34,203 nucleotides of DNA from Candidatus Woesearchaeota archaeon (lineage in GTDB: Archaea; Nanobdellota; Nanobdellia; Woesearchaeales; DSVV01). The stretch is from positions 1 through 34,203 of the forward strand of contig JACRKF010000052.1 of the NCBI GenBank assembly GCA_016219865.1, in the 5' to 3' direction. Within the stretch, counting starts at the first letter, position 1, and each line of letters starts with the position of its first letter. Both the position numbers and the translations under genes were made by a program. Shown piece by piece: positions 1 to 6,004 of the stretch. The notes under the pieces were generated by a model. That model had not been told where the DNA came from, made no database searches, and saw only the letters and a list, made by a program, of their open reading frames with translations.

Positions 1-1
1 C

Positions 2-121
2 AGTTTTTCAGAGGACAAAAAGAGAACAGGATGGAGATTTGCTCAAAAAAAAGAAGAAAGAATAGAAACAGCTTATGGACTTACAACAGCATGGCACAAT
101 TTATTTTGGTTAGGCTCATAG
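2..121 (+). pseudogene. C-terminal fragment of an unrecognised (transposase-like?) protein
   Basis: An open frame enters from the left edge and stops with TAG at 119-121. It encodes about 39 residues that end in the segment TAYGLTTAWHNLFWLGS. The same fragment is encoded in reverse at the right edge. The stop lies 17 bases before the inner repeat border, as expected for a transposase gene that nearly fills its element. I do not recognise the family, and a transposase is inferred only from the repeat context. The gene is cut by the window edge, so it may be intact outside. Confidence 0.5.
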
Positions 122-138
122 TTTACTGTCCCACAGCC
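13..138 (+). mobile_element. Left copy of a 126-bp terminal inverted repeat, probable insertion-sequence end
   Basis: Bases 13-138 are an exact reverse complement of 34078-34203. Identity stops abruptly at 138/139, giving an inner border that reads GGCTGTGGGACAGTAAAC from the window interior outward. Such a sharp border with an open reading frame running off the window is what one end of an insertion sequence would look like. The other end of the element lies outside the window, so the family cannot be named. Confidence 0.7.
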
Positions 139-183
139 GTCAATTTCGATATCTTAATAAATTCCAATATTATTAGAAATAAG

Positions 184-825
184 ATGTTAAGCAAATCACA
201 GCTCGCAATTCAATTATCAAGATTATTGCTTTTTGAAAACCCAAAAATAGACAAAGAGCAATATCCAACTGATTCTGAGATTGCAGCAGATCTATTATGG
301 CATGCATATATGCTTGGTGATATTGAAGATAAAACAATTGCTGACCTTGGTTGCGGCACAGGTGTTCTTGGAATTGGCGCATTATTGCTTGATGCAAGGA
401 ATTTAATTTTTGTTGATTCTGATCAATTAGCGCTGGAAAAATTAGAAGAGAATCTAGCAGCAATAAACGTCGCAAAAAAGAAATATAAAATAATTCATAA
501 AGATATTAACTATCTTCTTAAAAAAGATTTCACAGGAAATCTAATTGCGCAAGTTATAATTCAGAACCCGCCATTTGGAACAAAAATAGAGAATGCTGAC
601 AAATTCTTTCTGCAAAAAGCATTTGCAATTGCTCCAATTATTTATTCATTTCATAAATCATCAACAAAGAGATTCATAGAAACAATTGCAAAAAATCATA
701 ATTATACAATAACGCATGAATTCAAATATCAATTCCCATTAAAACAAACAATGAAGATACACAAAAGCAAGATAAAGCGTATTGAAGTAAGCTGCTTTAG
801 GATGGAAAAAATACTTTCTAGTTAA
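184..825 (+). CDS. METTL5-like N6-adenine RNA methyltransferase
   Basis: Class I SAM-dependent methyltransferase of 213 residues, matching the usual size of the archaeal/eukaryotic METTL5 (COG2263) family that makes N6-methyladenosine in small-subunit rRNA. Visible motifs are the SAM-binding DLGCGTGVLGIGAL (about residues 54-67), VDSD after the next strand, and the catalytic NPPFG near residue 129, the signature of N6-adenine methylases. The frame stays open upstream into the terminal repeat, but the conserved protein begins at the ATG at 184 (MLSKSQLAIQLSRL). The nearby insertion-sequence border at 138 means its original promoter may be replaced. rRNA as substrate is inferred from the family. 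Confidence 0.88.
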   Translation: MLSKSQLAIQLSRLLLFENPKIDKEQYPTDSEIAADLLWHAYMLGDIEDKTIADLGCGTGVLGIGALLLDARNLIFVDSDQLALEKLEENLAAINVAKKKYKIIHKDINYLLKKDFTGNLIAQVIIQNPPFGTKIENADKFFLQKAFAIAPIIYSFHKSSTKRFIETIAKNHNYTITHEFKYQFPLKQTMKIHKSKIKRIEVSCFRMEKILSS

Positions 826-828
826 TCA

Positions 829-1275
829 CTAGTTTTGTTCCTGTTTGACTTTCCCAAGCACTTGTATCTCAAATGTGATTGTATGTCCAGCTAATGGATG
901 GTTCATATCAAGTGTAACAGTTTCATTATCAAACTGCGTAATAACTGCTTGAAACTGAAATCCTTGTTGTGTTTTTACAGAAATAACTTTTCCTTCTGCT
1001 ACTTCAATCTCTGCTGGCAAAGCATTTCTAGGAATAACTTGTTTTAATTCTTCATTGCGATATCCAAAAGCATTGTCTGGGGCAATTTGAAAAGCTCTTC
1101 GTTCACCAACATTCATTCCTTCAACTGCAACATCAATGCCTGAAAGAACTTGTTTGCTGCCTACAGTAAATTCAATCGGCTTATCTTTTGGCGTATAATC
1201 AAAAATAGTCCCATCTTCTTTTTTTGCGACATACAGAATCCTTATCCTGTCGCCTTTTAATACAGTATCTGCCAT
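829..1275 (-). CDS. slyD: FKBP-type peptidyl-prolyl cis-trans isomerase, SlyD-like
   Basis: Cytoplasmic prolyl isomerase and chaperone of 148 residues. The N-terminal half carries the FKBP fold with an inserted flap (GDRIRILYVAKKEDGTIFDY, then VLSGIDVAVEGMNVGE and the AFGYRNEEL segment). The C-terminal LDMNHPLAGHTITFEIQV is the near-invariant closing strand of SlyD/archaeal FKBPs. A TATA box (CTTTATAAAAC) is centred about 25 bases upstream of the ATG, so the mRNA should be leaderless. It stands alone, convergent with the methylase with a 3-base gap. Unlike bacterial SlyD it lacks a His/Cys-rich metal-binding tail. Confidence 0.93.
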   Translation of the reverse strand: MADTVLKGDRIRILYVAKKEDGTIFDYTPKDKPIEFTVGSKQVLSGIDVAVEGMNVGERRAFQIAPDNAFGYRNEELKQVIPRNALPAEIEVAEGKVISVKTQQGFQFQAVITQFDNETVTLDMNHPLAGHTITFEIQVLGKVKQEQN

Positions 1276-1314
1276 TGTTTTGAGGAAGTTGTTTGTTTTA
1301 TAAAGTTTATTATT

Positions 1315-1710
1315 TCATTCAATAATTATCTTTTTTAGTTCTTGGATATTTTCAAAATCTTTATCTCTTGTTACAAGAGTCATATTATGTGAAATGATGA
1401 TGCTTGCTATCAATAAATCAGAAAGTGAAAAGTTAATCCCTTTTGATCCGTATTTATATTTAAGTTCAGCTAAAACTGCTGCAGTTTCAGGTGTTGATTG
1501 TAAGATTTGAAAATCTCTTATAAATTCAATTGATCTTCTTATATTTTTATGGCTTCTTTCTTTAATTCCAAACAAAAACTCAAATTCAGTGATAAATGTT
1601 ATCTTTGCAGGATTTGGATTAAGCATCGATAATATCTTCAATTTTTCAATAGTACTCATTTTCTTTTTCTGAAGGTCAATTATTATTGAAGTATCAAGAA
1701 CATAACTCAT
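1315..1710 (-). CDS. vapC: VapC-type PIN-domain ribonuclease toxin
   Basis: PIN-domain protein of 131 residues. It starts MSYVLDTSIIIDLQ with the first acidic residue (D6), has ITEFEFLFGI in the middle, LSDLLIASIII with the third conserved acid, and VTRDKDFENI near the end. These match the four-acid Mg-dependent RNase site of VapC toxins, which usually cut tRNA or rRNA. It follows a ribbon-helix-helix gene and overlaps it by 4 bases (ATGA), typical translational coupling of antitoxin and toxin. The cellular target cannot be read from the sequence. Confidence 0.88.
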   Translation of the reverse strand: MSYVLDTSIIIDLQKKKMSTIEKLKILSMLNPNPAKITFITEFEFLFGIKERSHKNIRRSIEFIRDFQILQSTPETAAVLAELKYKYGSKGINFSLSDLLIASIIISHNMTLVTRDKDFENIQELKKIIIE

Positions 1711-1949
1711 ACCCTAAACCCGTATTCTTTTCTTATTCTTTTTGTTATTTTTTCTATTTCATCGGCTTCTTTATCTGAAATAATCTTTTCAGCGTTTAAT
1801 ATTTTATTCCAAAACTTTGTTGACCTATGCTCATAATTCTCGATCATATCTCGTAATAAACGCGCCATCGTTACTCTATTTTTAACAGAGAGATTTCTAA
1901 ATCTAATCCATGTTTCATTATCAATGTTTTTTATTGTTTTTACAACCAT
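1707..1949 (-). CDS. vapB: VapB-type antitoxin with ribbon-helix-helix N-terminus
   Basis: Protein of 80 residues upstream of and overlapping the VapC gene. The N-terminus MVVKTIKNIDNETWIRFRN followed by a helix pair fits a ribbon-helix-helix DNA-binding domain. The charged helical C-terminus is the usual toxin-neutralising part. A TATA box (AGTTTATATAG) sits about 26 bases upstream of the ATG, giving a leaderless transcript, and a 17-bp near-palindrome lies between TATA and start, as expected for autoregulation. The assignment rests on size, N-terminal pattern and coupling to the toxin gene. Confidence 0.75.
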   Translation of the reverse strand: MVVKTIKNIDNETWIRFRNLSVKNRVTMARLLRDMIENYEHRSTKFWNKILNAEKIISDKEADEIEKITKRIRKEYGFRV

Positions 1950-1952
1950 GAT

Positions 1953-1969
1953 AGTATTACTGTTATACT
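1953..1969. promoter_or_regulatory. Candidate VapBC operator
   Basis: The 17-bp AGTATTACTGTTATACT is a near-perfect palindrome (only the centre and one symmetric pair differ) placed between the TATA box and the leaderless start of the antitoxin gene. Binding here would block transcription initiation, the standard autoregulation of VapB/VapBC complexes. Confidence 0.55.
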
Positions 1970-2040
1970 TCTATATAAACTTTTTTGTTTTGCTTTGCAA
2001 ATCCAAAATCAATATAAACTACTGTAATTCTTATCATGCA

Positions 2041-2700
2041 ATGTCATTCATTTCAGAATTACTATCATCAGCAGGAATTTGGGTAACAAAGATAATCTCA
2101 TCTTTAGGTTATGCTGGCATTTTTATTCTGATGATTTTCGAAAGCATGGTTGTGCCAATTCCATCAGAATTAGTGCTGCCTTTTGCAGGTTTTTTAGCTG
2201 CAACTGGTGAGTTCAATATTTTTCTAGTAATTTTAGTAGCATCTTTCGGAAGTTTGCTTGGCTCATTAATCTCTTATTACATTGGGTTGTATGGCGGCAA
2301 TAAACTGATTGTCAAGTACGGCAAATATTTTTTTGTTGATCTTGCAGACTTGCAAAAAACAGAAAAATGGTTTGCAGAAAAAGGAGAGAAAACAGTTTTT
2401 ATTAGCAGATTTATCCCAGTTGTGCGGCATTTGATCTCAATTCCTGCTGGCATTGGAAAGATGAATCTAAAAAAGTTTTGCATCTATACAATAGCAGGCG
2501 CTGCGCTTTGGAATGCTTTTCTAATCTATCTAGGATATCTTCTCGGCCAACGCTGGAATGAAGTCAAACATTATTCAGAATATTTCACAATTCCTGTCAT
2601 TATTCTTCTTATAGTAGGCGGAAGCTATTATATTTATCATCATATCAGAAACAAGCAGAAAAATAAAAAAGCAGAAGAAGAGTTGCTGAAAGATAAATAA
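2041..2700 (+). CDS. DedA/SNARE-associated family membrane protein
   Basis: Polytopic membrane protein of 219 residues. Family hallmarks are FESMVVPIPSELVLPFAGF near the N-terminus, GSLISYYIGLYGGNKL in the middle and the SRFIPVVRHLISIPAGIGKM loop containing the conserved R-x3-P-x2-R arginines. The DedA family includes lipid scramblases and putative proton-driven transporters that support membrane homeostasis. The ATG at 2041 has a TATA box (CAATATAAAC) about 28 bases upstream. Upstream in-frame codons overlap the antisense VapB start and are not needed. The C-terminus is a short Lys/Glu-rich cytoplasmic tail. The transported substrate is unknown. Confidence 0.9.
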   Translation: MSFISELLSSAGIWVTKIISSLGYAGIFILMIFESMVVPIPSELVLPFAGFLAATGEFNIFLVILVASFGSLLGSLISYYIGLYGGNKLIVKYGKYFFVDLADLQKTEKWFAEKGEKTVFISRFIPVVRHLISIPAGIGKMNLKKFCIYTIAGAALWNAFLIYLGYLLGQRWNEVKHYSEYFTIPVIILLIVGGSYYIYHHIRNKQKNKKAEEELLKDK

Positions 2701-2737
2701 TAATACTAATAATTATCATTTTGTTCTTGATTATCTT

Positions 2738-3055
2738 TTATTTATATCCAATCCTATTCAGCTGTCCACAATCTTTGCAGCTATATACAATTACTTTCCC
2801 TGTACTTCTCACTCGCGCATTTTCTCCAGCAACAAGATAATGCAAACATTTTTTGCAATATTGTCTTTTTAATGCAGATGGAATTTTAACTTTATATTTC
2901 ATCGCTAGCTTTCTAACTAAATACATATATCTATTCGCAAGCTCTTTTTCATTGTCATGAAATTGAATATCTGCCTGCTTAAATAATTCATGAATTCTTT
3001 CCAAAGCAATTTCTTTATATTCATCTTTCACAGAATATTTTTGTTTTGAGCGCAT
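2738..3055 (-). CDS. rnp4: RNase P protein subunit Rnp4 (Rpp21/Rpr2 family)
   Basis: Protein of 105 residues. The helical segment ANRYMYLVRKLAMKYKVKIP is diagnostic for the Rpp21/Rpr2 subunit of archaeal RNase P, which matures tRNA 5' ends with the catalytic RNA. Two cysteine pairs (CKKC and CKDC) separated by VAGENARVR form the zinc ribbon. I place the start at the ATG at 3055 because a TATA box (TTATAAA) is centred 26-27 bases upstream, giving a leaderless transcript. An in-frame TTG seven codons earlier lies upstream of that start site. It sits next to two tRNA genes, fitting its role. Confidence 0.92.
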   Translation of the reverse strand: MRSKQKYSVKDEYKEIALERIHELFKQADIQFHDNEKELANRYMYLVRKLAMKYKVKIPSALKRQYCKKCLHYLVAGENARVRSTGKVIVYSCKDCGQLNRIGYK

Positions 3056-3240
3056 TTTAGTGGATAAGAACAACAACCTTTATAATCATTTCTCTTTTTC
3101 TCTTCTTTAAGTGACAAAATGAGCTTAGCAACTACGATTCAAAACAAAAATAGAAAGATATTTGAGATCCAGAATATTAAAGTCAATCAATCAAGGAAGT
3201 TCAGGTTAGAATCCTTGCAAAGCATTTTTTTAGAAAAAAA

Positions 3241-3329
3241 TGCGGCCGCCGGGATTCGAACCCGAACTACCGCCTTTTTGTGCCAAAAAGGCGTGGCAAG
3301 GCGGAATACTACCATTATACTACAGCCGC
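3241..3329 (-). tRNA. tRNA-Gly(GCC) with an 18-nt intron
   Basis: The 71-nt mature molecule folds fully. The acceptor stem pairs GCGGCTG with CGGCCGC. The D arm is GTAT-AATGGTA-GTAT, the anticodon stem is CCGCC/GGCGG with loop TTGCCA+A, and the T arm is TCGGG-TTCGAAT-CCCGG, followed by discriminator A73. The anticodon is GCC. An 18-nt insertion at 3276-3293 separates A37 from A38, the canonical archaeal intron site. No CCA is encoded. The intron and the 3' anticodon strand can form an alternative 9-bp hairpin (CGCCTTTTT with AAAAAGGCG), stronger than the anticodon stem itself. Confidence 0.93.
3276..3293 (-). other. Intron of tRNA-Gly at position 37/38
   Basis: The 18-nt CGCCTTTTTGGCACAAAA must be removed to leave a normal seven-base anticodon loop. 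TGCC of the exon can pair with GGCA of the intron, giving the short central helix of a bulge-helix-bulge for the archaeal splicing endonuclease. One-base sliding of the borders is possible because A occurs on both sides. Confidence 0.8.
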
Positions 3330-3414
3330 ATGTTAAATATTATTATTGTTCAACAAAAATTATCTTTTGCTTCAGTTCTTCGATGAGGTTGGAACTGTTT
3401 ATTGAAAAAATAAA

Positions 3415-3535
3415 TGGGCCCAACCGGGATCGAACCGGTGACCTACGCCTTTCTGAGCACAGCGAAAGAAAGGCATAAGTCACCTATTCGATGCTGGCTT
3501 GTAAGGGCGTCATTCTACCGCTGAACTATAGGCCC
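3415..3535 (-). tRNA. tRNA-Val(TAC) with a 49-nt intron
   Basis: The mature 72-nt tRNA folds. The acceptor stem pairs GGGCCTA with TGGGCCC. The D arm is GTTC-AGCGGTA-GAAT, the anticodon stem is ACGCC/GGCGT around CTTACA+A, the variable loop is AGGTC and the T arm is ACCGG-TTCGATC-CCGGT, with discriminator A73. The anticodon is TAC. A 49-nt insertion at 3451-3499 follows A37. No CCA is encoded. It lies 85 bases upstream of tRNA-Gly on the same strand, so the two may be co-transcribed. Confidence 0.93.
3451..3499 (-). other. Intron of tRNA-Val at position 37/38
   Basis: This 49-nt insertion interrupts the anticodon loop after A37. Its 5' part AGCCAGC can pair with GCTGTGCT near its 3' end (one bulged T) to make an intron stem. 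It also contains TATGCCTTTCT, which is complementary over 11 bases to the intron 3' end plus the 3' strand of the anticodon stem (AGAAAGGCGTA), a competing fold like the one in the neighbouring tRNA-Gly. Confidence 0.8.
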
Positions 3536-3551
3536 GTATGATAAAATAGAA

Positions 3552-3654
3552 GTAGTTTACCTTGTATTTTTAAATTTTCTCCTTAGTATTTTTCGAATTC
3601 GCGTTGCTCATTCAGAAAAATACAAATTTAGGTATTCGGAATAAGGTAAACTAC
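3552..3654. repeat. 103-bp nested inverted-repeat element
   Basis: Outer arms GTAGTTTACCTT (3552-3563) and AAGGTAAACTAC (3643-3654) are perfect 12-bp inverted repeats. Inside them AGTATTTTTCGAAT (3585-3598) faces ATTCAGAAAAATAC (3610-3623). The inner pair recurs upstream of SRP54 at 14467-14496. No gene is present. The arrangement resembles a small non-autonomous mobile element or its remnant, but no convincing target duplication is seen. Confidence 0.55.
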
Positions 3655-3696
3655 GAGAAGCTTAGTAATTACTATTACTGCCTATGCATCTATATT

Positions 3697-3749
3697 CTCT
3701 GCCCGAATTACCTAATTGGGAGAATTTTGCTATCTAGCAAGATTTTCTC
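3697..3749 (+). repeat. Dispersed hairpin repeat, copy 1 (overlaps aminotransferase 3' end)
   Basis: This copy reads CTGCCCGAATTACCTAATTG then GAGAATTTTGC and an imperfect complementary arm. It matches the family seen at 5007-5072 and, in reverse, at 22651-22698. The last codons of the aminotransferase gene lie within it. Confidence 0.5.
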
Positions 3750-4944
3750 TGCAAAACTTCTCAATTCTATCCATTCCTTGCTCAATCTGCTCCATTGATG
3801 TTGCATAACTTAATCGGATATAATTATCATCACCGAATGCAATTCCTGGGACAACTGCAACTGTTTCTTTCTCTAATAATAACTCAGAAAGTTTTATTCC
3901 ATTCAAATGTTTATCATTTAATTTACAGTTGCTGATCTTAGGAAATGCATAAAATGCTCCTGATGGCATAGTACACTCGATATTCTCAGATTCTTGCAAT
4001 CTTTTTACCATAAGATCTCTTCTTTTTTTGAATTCTTTATTCATATTATTCACAAATACTGCAGATTTATCTTTCATTGTAAGCGCAGCAACAGCTCCAT
4101 GCTGCGCAAATGTTGTAGGGTTGCTGGTCATATGGCTTTGTAAAGCATCCATAGCATTTATTATTCTTTTTTCTGCAGCGCAATAACCAAGTCTCCAACC
4201 AGTCATTGCATATGTTTTAGAAAAGGAATTCATTGTAATTGTCAGTTTTTTTATTTCTTCTCCAAGTGAAGCAATACTTCTAAATTTATGTTCATCATCA
4301 TTATCATAGATAAAATGTTCATACACTTCATCTGATAAGATTAATACATTTTTTTCAATTGCAATATCAGCTAATTTTTTTAATTCTTTTCTTGTAATTA
4401 CTGCTCCAGTTGGATTGCTTGGTGAGTTTAAAACAATCATTTTTGTTTTAGCTGTTAATTTTTCAGCAATTAAATCTGCAGAAAACTTTAATTCAGGAAG
4501 GTGCGCTAATACAACTTTTCCCTGGCTAAGTTTAATCTGTTCTTCATAACTTACCCAATAAGGCGCAGGCAGAATTACTTCATCTCCTTCATTAATAGTT
4601 GCTAAGAATATATTTGTCAACGAATGTTTTCCACCGCAAGAAACAATAATTTCATCTGAAGAATAATCTATATTATTTTCTTCTTTTAATTTTTTGCAAA
4701 TCGCTTGTTTTAATTCAGGAATTCCAGAATTATTTGTATATTTAGTTAAACCTTTATCTAATGCAAGCTTTGCAGCATCTTTAATATGTTCTGGCGTGTC
4801 AAAATCAGGTTCTCCAGCAGTAAATGAAATGACAGGCAAACCTTGTTTCTTTAAATTAGCTGCTTTTGCAGACAATGATAATGTCAAGCTTGGAGAAATC
4901 TGTGAAGCTCTCTGAGAAACATTTGATTTTTGATAATCTTGCAT
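3730..4944 (-). CDS. Class I pyridoxal-phosphate aminotransferase (aspartate aminotransferase family)
   Basis: Fold-type I aminotransferase of 404 residues, full length for the aspartate aminotransferase Ib group. Motifs in order are FTAGEPDFDTPEHI (substrate-binding end), the TKYTNNSGIPELKQAI segment, NSPSNPTGAV with the PLP-contacting Asn, LSDEVYEHF, and SFSKTYAMTGWRLGY with the PLP Schiff-base lysine. YIRLSYA near the end holds the carboxylate-binding arginine. It probably exchanges amino groups between aspartate or other amino acids and 2-oxoglutarate, though exact specificity cannot be read from the motifs. The C-terminal codons lie inside a dispersed repeat, which may have altered the last residues. 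Confidence 0.9.
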   Translation of the reverse strand: MQDYQKSNVSQRASQISPSLTLSLSAKAANLKKQGLPVISFTAGEPDFDTPEHIKDAAKLALDKGLTKYTNNSGIPELKQAICKKLKEENNIDYSSDEIIVSCGGKHSLTNIFLATINEGDEVILPAPYWVSYEEQIKLSQGKVVLAHLPELKFSADLIAEKLTAKTKMIVLNSPSNPTGAVITRKELKKLADIAIEKNVLILSDEVYEHFIYDNDDEHKFRSIASLGEEIKKLTITMNSFSKTYAMTGWRLGYCAAEKRIINAMDALQSHMTSNPTTFAQHGAVAALTMKDKSAVFVNNMNKEFKKRRDLMVKRLQESENIECTMPSGAFYAFPKISNCKLNDKHLNGIKLSELLLEKETVAVVPGIAFGDDNYIRLSYATSMEQIEQGMDRIEKFCRENLAR

Positions 4945-5006
4945 TTCATTATTGATTATTAATTGTATTAATAAATATTTTGTTTCTGCAATTTCAAGAC
5001 CAAATC

Positions 5007-5072
5007 TTCTCTGTCCGAATTGCCTAAATCAAGAGAATTTTGCAAAAATAGCTATTTTTGCAAAATTCTCTT
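5007..5072. repeat. Dispersed hairpin repeat, copy 2, with a perfect 42-bp palindrome
   Basis: Bases 5031-5072 form a perfect palindrome of 21-bp arms with no spacer (arm begins AAGAGAATTTTGCAAAAATA). It is preceded by CTGTCCGAATTGCCTAAATC. It lies between the divergent aminotransferase and proteasome genes, immediately upstream of the latter's TATA box (about 5078-5086). A cruciform or a very stable RNA hairpin could form. Confidence 0.65.
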
Positions 5073-5206
5073 TAGAAATATTTATATACTACCTCATTCT
5101 TTCAGAAAATAAGGTGAAATAGTTAATTTCTATTAATATCTCAACAATATATAATAAAAATAAGATAATATCAAATGAATGGAAAGGTGTGAAAGGTGTT
5201 ATTGAT

Positions 5207-5863
5207 ATGGGTAATATAAGCGAAAATCAAAGTGATGTTATGAAGACAGGCACAACAACTGTTGCATTAGTATGTAAAGATGGTTTAGTGCTAGCTGCAG
5301 ATATGCGTGCTACTGCTGGCAGTTTAATTGTTAATAAAAAGACTGACAAAATTATTCCAATTGCAGATAATATGGTTGTGACAATGGCAGGAACAGTATC
5401 AGATGCGCAATTAATGGCAAGATTAATTAAAGCAGAAATCTCATTAAAAAAAATACGTTCAGGATTTGAACCAAATGTAAAAGAATCTGCAAATTTGCTT
5501 GCAGGATTAGTTTACGGAAATATTCGCAGGATGTCAATGATTCCAGGAATTAGTCATTTTATACTTGGTGGAAAAGATTCAACTGGATGTTATGTTTATG
5601 ATATTTTTCCTGATGGTTCATTAACATTAGTTGATGATTATGTTAGTTCAGGTTCAGGAAGTGTATTTGCTTATGGTGTTTTGGAAAATGGATATGACAC
5701 AAACTTATCAGTAGATGAAGGTGTTAATTTGGTAGTAAAAGCAATTAATGCAGCATTACAACGTGATACTTATTCAGGAAACGGGATTAATGTTGTAACA
5801 ATAACAAAAAAAGGTGTTAAAAGAGTTATCGAAAAAGTATTGAATACGCAATTAACTGTATGA
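5207..5863 (+). CDS. psmB: 20S proteasome beta subunit
   Basis: N-terminal nucleophile hydrolase of 218 residues forming the catalytic inner rings of the 20S proteasome. A 15-residue propeptide ends MKTG, followed by TTTVAL, so Thr16 becomes the mature Thr1 nucleophile after self-cleavage. In mature numbering D17, K33 and G47 are all present, and SSGSGSVFAYGVLE and QRDTYSGNG follow as in active subunits. I prefer the ATG at 5207, preceded at good distance by AAAGGTG, over an upstream in-frame GTG at 5189 that has no spaced ribosome binding site. A TATA box near 5082 implies a leader of about 100 bases. The alpha subunit is not in the window. Confidence 0.95.
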   Translation: MGNISENQSDVMKTGTTTVALVCKDGLVLAADMRATAGSLIVNKKTDKIIPIADNMVVTMAGTVSDAQLMARLIKAEISLKKIRSGFEPNVKESANLLAGLVYGNIRRMSMIPGISHFILGGKDSTGCYVYDIFPDGSLTLVDDYVSSGSGSVFAYGVLENGYDTNLSVDEGVNLVVKAINAALQRDTYSGNGINVVTITKKGVKRVIEKVLNTQLTV

Positions 5864-6004
5864 TTAACTAACTGTATGATTCTTTGAATTAAATTTAGAG
5901 AATCATTTATTTCTATAACAGCAGAAGATAATATAAAACAATATAAGACAAAGAAAATCAGAATATGAATTTCAAAGTATAAGTTTAAATGGTGAGAAAT
6001 AAAT

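Noticed and set aside
3119-3478. 119-codon open frame across the tRNA region
   Set aside because: It overlaps both tRNA genes on the opposite strand and its composition follows their complement. It is a by-product of the GC-richer tRNA sequence.
5189-5206. GTG start for the proteasome beta subunit six codons upstream
   Set aside because: The only ribosome binding site-like bases abut the GTG with no spacing, while the ATG at 5207 has AAAGGTG at normal distance. The propeptide length is also fine without the extra residues.
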